The notes beneath the pieces were generated by a model, which did not search any database, had not been told where the DNA came from, and worked only from the letters and a program-made list of their open reading frames with translations. A program made the position numbers and the translations under genes. This document shows, piece by piece, positions 13,130-15,448 of a DNA stretch of 15,448 bases. Numbering within the stretch: the first letter of the stretch is position 1; the number at the start of each line of letters is the position of its first letter. Location: NCBI GenBank assembly GCA_019242465.1, contig JAFAVL010000684.1, positions 1 through 15,448 on the forward strand, written 5' to 3'. The stretch is from Chroococcidiopsidaceae cyanobacterium CP_BM_RX_35 (GTDB lineage: Bacteria > Cyanobacteriota > Cyanobacteriia > Cyanobacteriales > Chroococcidiopsidaceae).

Positions 13130-14879
13130 AAAGTGCTAGATGCTGAGGGTAGTCCCGTTGTCTCAATCCCGGACCAATAACCCACAAGTTGAGCTTAGGT
13201 ACTTTTGGTGGGGGTAACACAGATAGGTGTTCCCAAACAAGCCTGTACTCTGGAGTTGGATTGAAAAGAGCAAAGTCTGCACCCTCGCTTTTGATCTTAT
13301 CTAGTGCCAAGGCGAAACTTAGCCCCAAAGCTACAGCCTCATGGTCTATATATCCCACTACAACCATCAGCGGCACAGATGGCTCTTGGTTGAGATTCTG
13401 GGCAACCTGCTGAGGATAGAAGGGCTTTTGTAGCACCCAGTTGGAAACTACGAAGATACAACTAAGGATGCCAACTAGTAGGGAGAGGGGAAGAGGAGGA
13501 GGGGAGGGGGGGAGGGGGAGATGGGGGGATATATTTATACTTCCCCTTGTCCCCGACGAACTTGAACCGGAGGGAACCTCCAAGAGAGCAGTCGGCAACT
13601 TTGCCTTGTTGTCCCCGACGAACTCGAACCGGAGGGAACCTCCAAGAGAGTAGTCGGCTCCGCCTTGTCCTCCCCTCCTCCCCTCCTCCCCTCCTCTTCT
13701 GAGAAGGCTGGCTCCTAGTAGGGCACAGATGCTGGGGTAGTAGACAAAGTCATAGCGGGGGACGGAGGTAAGATCTTTACCCAGTAAGTAGGCGATCACA
13801 AAGAATTCCAGCAATACCCAAAAGGTGAAACCCAAGAGTGTTAGTGTCGCAAGGTGGGTTGCTGGTGTACTCCACAATTGCCAGAGTCCTTTAGCAACAT
13901 GCCACGCCAACCAACTACCGAACATAACCATCAACAGCCCAGATGGCACTGCAATCCAAAGGGGTTGATCTTCAACTGGCAGAGCAATGACCATAAACAG
14001 CCAACTGATGAGTGTTTGAAACAGAGGTGCAATATTATTGGGAGACGGAAGCCAGTTATGTTTAGAGTGGCTGAAATGGCGCAGCATGACTGGCAACCAG
14101 GGAAGATAGCTACATCCGACAGTGGCGACAGCCAGACCAGTTGCAACCCAACTGTAGCGAGGTAGAATTCGACGCCGCCAGTACATTAGCCCTACTAGAG
14201 TGCCCAACTGAGCGATCGCCGCCAGAATACAAAAGTAGTGGATATAGAGACCGATAATGTTCATGGCTACCCAAGCCATCCAAACCCAAGGTCGTAACTT
14301 ATGAGGTGCCTGGAATAGATCCCGCTGGATTTGGATGAGCGCTAATAGCGCTAGAGTGATCACAAGAATTGGCAAAGTGTAGTGCCGTGCCTCCTGAGAA
14401 AGGTAGACGGCAAAGGGCGAGACTGCCATCAACGCTGCCCCCCCAAGTCCGGCTGCAGGGGAAAAGGCAACGCGGTTGAGGCAGTAGAGCGCAGCAATTG
14501 CCCCCACACCACACAAGGCTGGTAGCGCTCTCAAACTCCAAACCCATCCCCGTGCTATCGCACCGACTAGGGGGGCACCTGCCCATTTGTGCATTAGGCA
14601 AAAGAACAAGGGGGGATGAGTAGACTGAGTGGCAACATTGTGAGCAATTTGGGCACAGCTAGTGCTTGGGTTAAGAGTAAAAATTTGCTCTACTTGGTTA
14701 AGCGGCAACACCACGTCTAGAGGCACATCTTTGTAGCTGCGCCCTAGACTGAACAAAGCGGTAATCACCTCATCTTGCCAGTAGGGTTTCAAGTCTAAAT
14801 TCCAGAACCGTAAAATAGCACCTAATAAGATGACAGCGGTCAGTACCAGGTAATGTATAAGGAATTTGCGATTTGCCAT
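13044..14879 (-). CDS. GT39/PMT-like membrane glycosyltransferase with in-frame repeat insertion
   Basis: This is a multi-pass GT-C fold protein of the dolichyl-phosphate-mannose/ArnT-like type, expected to transfer a sugar from a polyprenyl-phosphate donor on the outer face of the inner membrane. From ATG 14879 it has 611 residues (MANRKFLIHYLVLTAVILLG). Supporting motifs are the first-loop acidic pair in KPYWQDEVITALFSLG (D36-E37), THPPLFF, the family-typical SQEARHYTLPIL, and about ten further hydrophobic segments. It ends in a soluble C-terminal stretch (PSVPLMVVVGYIDHEA to YQLYRCIKL). An upstream ATG at 14933 would add 18 residues, but it falls inside an inverted repeat and has a poorly spaced Shine-Dalgarno. 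About 75-80 residues late in the protein, starting near RRGGEEGRRGGQGG and ending near LPPSPPPLPLS, are repeat-derived and unlike the rest. Acceptor and donor are unknown. Confidence 0.85.
   Translation of the reverse strand: MANRKFLIHYLVLTAVILLGAILRFWNLDLKPYWQDEVITALFSLGRSYKDVPLDVVLPLNQVEQIFTLNPSTSCAQIAHNVATQSTHPPLFFCLMHKWAGAPLVGAIARGWVWSLRALPALCGVGAIAALYCLNRVAFSPAAGLGGAALMAVSPFAVYLSQEARHYTLPILVITLALLALIQIQRDLFQAPHKLRPWVWMAWVAMNIIGLYIHYFCILAAIAQLGTLVGLMYWRRRILPRYSWVATGLAVATVGCSYLPWLPVMLRHFSHSKHNWLPSPNNIAPLFQTLISWLFMVIALPVEDQPLWIAVPSGLLMVMFGSWLAWHVAKGLWQLWSTPATHLATLTLLGFTFWVLLEFFVIAYLLGKDLTSVPRYDFVYYPSICALLGASLLRRGGEEGRRGGQGGADYSLGGSLRFEFVGDNKAKLPTALLEVPSGSSSSGTRGSINISPHLPLPPSPPPLPLSLLVGILSCIFVVSNWVLQKPFYPQQVAQNLNQEPSVPLMVVVGYIDHEAVALGLSFALALDKIKSEGADFALFNPTPEYRLVWEHLSVLPPPKVPKLNLWVIGPGLRQRDYPQHLALSSQAACTLDPENFHRIGVPYQLYRCIKL
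13475..13723. mobile_element. Palindromic repeat insertion inside the glycosyltransferase gene
   Basis: CTAGTAGGG occurs at 13475-13483 and again at 13715-13723, 240 bases apart (80 codons). Between them lie a purine-rich tract (13484-13530), two copies of a palindromic unit, and a pyrimidine-rich tract (13669-13697) largely complementary to the first. This is consistent with an insertion carrying a 9-bp target duplication that keeps the reading frame. No transposase is present. The exact borders are inferred from the direct repeat; the inserted part could be shorter if some flanking residues are native. Confidence 0.55.
13548..13657. repeat. Two direct copies of a 48-bp palindromic unit, 62-bp period
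   Basis: Units 13548-13595 and 13610-13657 differ at two of 48 positions. Each contains CCGAC...GTCGG outer arms and an inner GGAGG-GAA-CCTCC hairpin (13569-13573/13577-13581 and 13631-13635/13639-13643). The period is not a multiple of three, so the two copies are translated in different frames of the same gene. Confidence 0.85.
14212..14219. repeat. HIP1 octamer GCGATCGC
   Basis: This is a perfect HIP1 copy inside the glycosyltransferase gene. Confidence 0.9.
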
Positions 14880-14910
14880 TTTGCAAGGGGCAATCTTTAA
14901 ACAGCACTGC

Positions 14911-14943
14911 GTGAGAGGTGAGCTTGCTGACATCGCCTCTCAC
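14911..14943. promoter_or_regulatory. Inverted repeat in the divergent glycosyltransferase-helicase spacer
   Basis: GTGAGAGGTGA (14911-14921) pairs with TCGCCTCTCAC (14933-14943): 11 pairs, one of them G-T, around an 11-base loop. It lies between the preferred glycosyltransferase start (14879) and the helicase start (14964), where a shared operator or a leader hairpin would be expected. Confidence 0.4.
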
Positions 14944-14963
14944 AACCCTTGGGAGATTACCAC

Positions 14964-15448
14964 ATGTCGATTGAACCAGACGTAAATTCGCCTCATCTAG
15001 TTGCACAAACAGCTAACCAAACAGAATTATCTCCTCTAGCAGCAGACATGCGGTTAGATTTTCTAGAGGATACAGTGGCTTGGCGACAGCAGGCATGGCA
15101 GCGACTGCGCGATCGCCTGCGCCCCGGACAACAACAAATGGCTGACTGGCAGGGTGGACCTCTAGCTGTTTCAGCGGTGCCAGGAGCTGGGAAATCAACT
15201 GGTATGGCAGCAGCAGCAGCTCTGGCAATTGCTCGTTACCAACTCCATGCCAAGCGAACGCTGGTGGTTGTCACCTTTACTCGCTCAGCTGCCGCTAACA
15301 TCAAAGCTAAAATCCGCCGCTACCTAAGAGAGGACTTATCCTTACCTCCAGGTGGATTTGTTGTTCATACCCTGCACGGTTTAGCACTGAATATTGCCAC
15401 GCGCCACCCGCAGCTATCAGGTTTGCAGCTAGATAGTGCTACAGTGCT
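14964..15448 (+). CDS. UvrD/Rep-family ATP-dependent DNA helicase, 3' end outside window
   Basis: The visible 161 codons are the N-terminal part of a superfamily 1 helicase, an enzyme that unwinds DNA using ATP in repair or replication restart. A leader of about 30 residues precedes the first helical stretch (LEDTVAWRQQAWQRLRDRL). The Walker A motif is AVPGAGKST at 71-79, with the nucleotide-binding lysine K77. Motif Ia follows as VVVTFTRSAAANIKAKIRRYL, and then VHTLHGLALNIA in the place of the SF1 motif Ib/Ic. The frame stays open to the window edge, so later motifs cannot be checked. ATG 14964 is supported by GGGAG at 14951-14955 with an eight-base spacer; an internal ATG at 15048 is less likely. 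It diverges from the glycosyltransferase gene. Confidence 0.85.
   Translation, partial: MSIEPDVNSPHLVAQTANQTELSPLAADMRLDFLEDTVAWRQQAWQRLRDRLRPGQQQMADWQGGPLAVSAVPGAGKSTGMAAAAALAIARYQLHAKRTLVVVTFTRSAAANIKAKIRRYLREDLSLPPGGFVVHTLHGLALNIATRHPQLSGLQLDSATV
15109..15116. repeat. HIP1 octamer GCGATCGC
   Basis: This is a perfect HIP1 copy inside the helicase gene. Confidence 0.9.

Noticed and set aside
13479..13700. Frameshift or assembly error in the glycosyltransferase gene
   Set aside because: The frame stays open through the repeat and normal family-like sequence continues after it in the same frame. A collapsed or expanded repeat remains possible but is not needed to explain the data.

Overview
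The window looks like cyanobacterial chromosome. It carries a RuBisCO accumulation factor (Raf1), a MenG/UbiE-type methyltransferase of the phylloquinone pathway, a cyanobacterial-type DUF445 membrane protein, five copies of the HIP1 octamer GCGATCGC, and a short foldable element of a kind common in filamentous and unicellular cyanobacteria. A Chroococcidiopsis/Nostoc-like host is my inference; no rRNA or other species marker is present.

Region 1 (1-7613) is dense and housekeeping-like. It holds the C-terminal part of an Sfp/HetI-type phosphopantetheinyl transferase, prmA, a YdfG-like short-chain dehydrogenase and a Rieske plus AIF-type FAD oxidoreductase, all on +. Convergent to these, with one base between the stops, is a DUF445 protein on -. 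Next come a roughly 240-bp block of nested palindromes, menG on -, and raf1 on + diverging from it.

Region 2 (7614-12531) is looser and accessory-like. It has a PII-like small signalling protein directly behind raf1, a convergent spacer with G-rich/C-rich inverted arms and a possible gene remnant, and a secreted beta-helix protein on -. A 1.3-kb AT-rich gene-free stretch follows, holding a 121-bp MITE-like element. After that come a DUF4336 protein on - and a small acidic protein on - built of four 16-residue repeats.

Region 3 (12532-15448) has a frameshifted ribbon-helix-helix gene on +, whose tail overlaps a convergent GT39-like membrane glycosyltransferase on -. That glycosyltransferase gene contains an in-frame repeat insertion. 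A divergently transcribed UvrD/Rep-family helicase runs off the right edge.

Functionally, raf1 and the PII-like gene suggest a carbon-fixation neighbourhood, and menG serves photosystem I quinone supply. The other genes do not form an obvious single pathway. I found no CRISPR array, transposase, tRNA or rRNA. The most notable features are repeat-derived: a palindrome-bearing insertion inside the glycosyltransferase reading frame, flanked by a 9-bp direct repeat; a cascade of perfect hairpins at 5398-5602; and the 48-bp coding repeat at 12023-12214.
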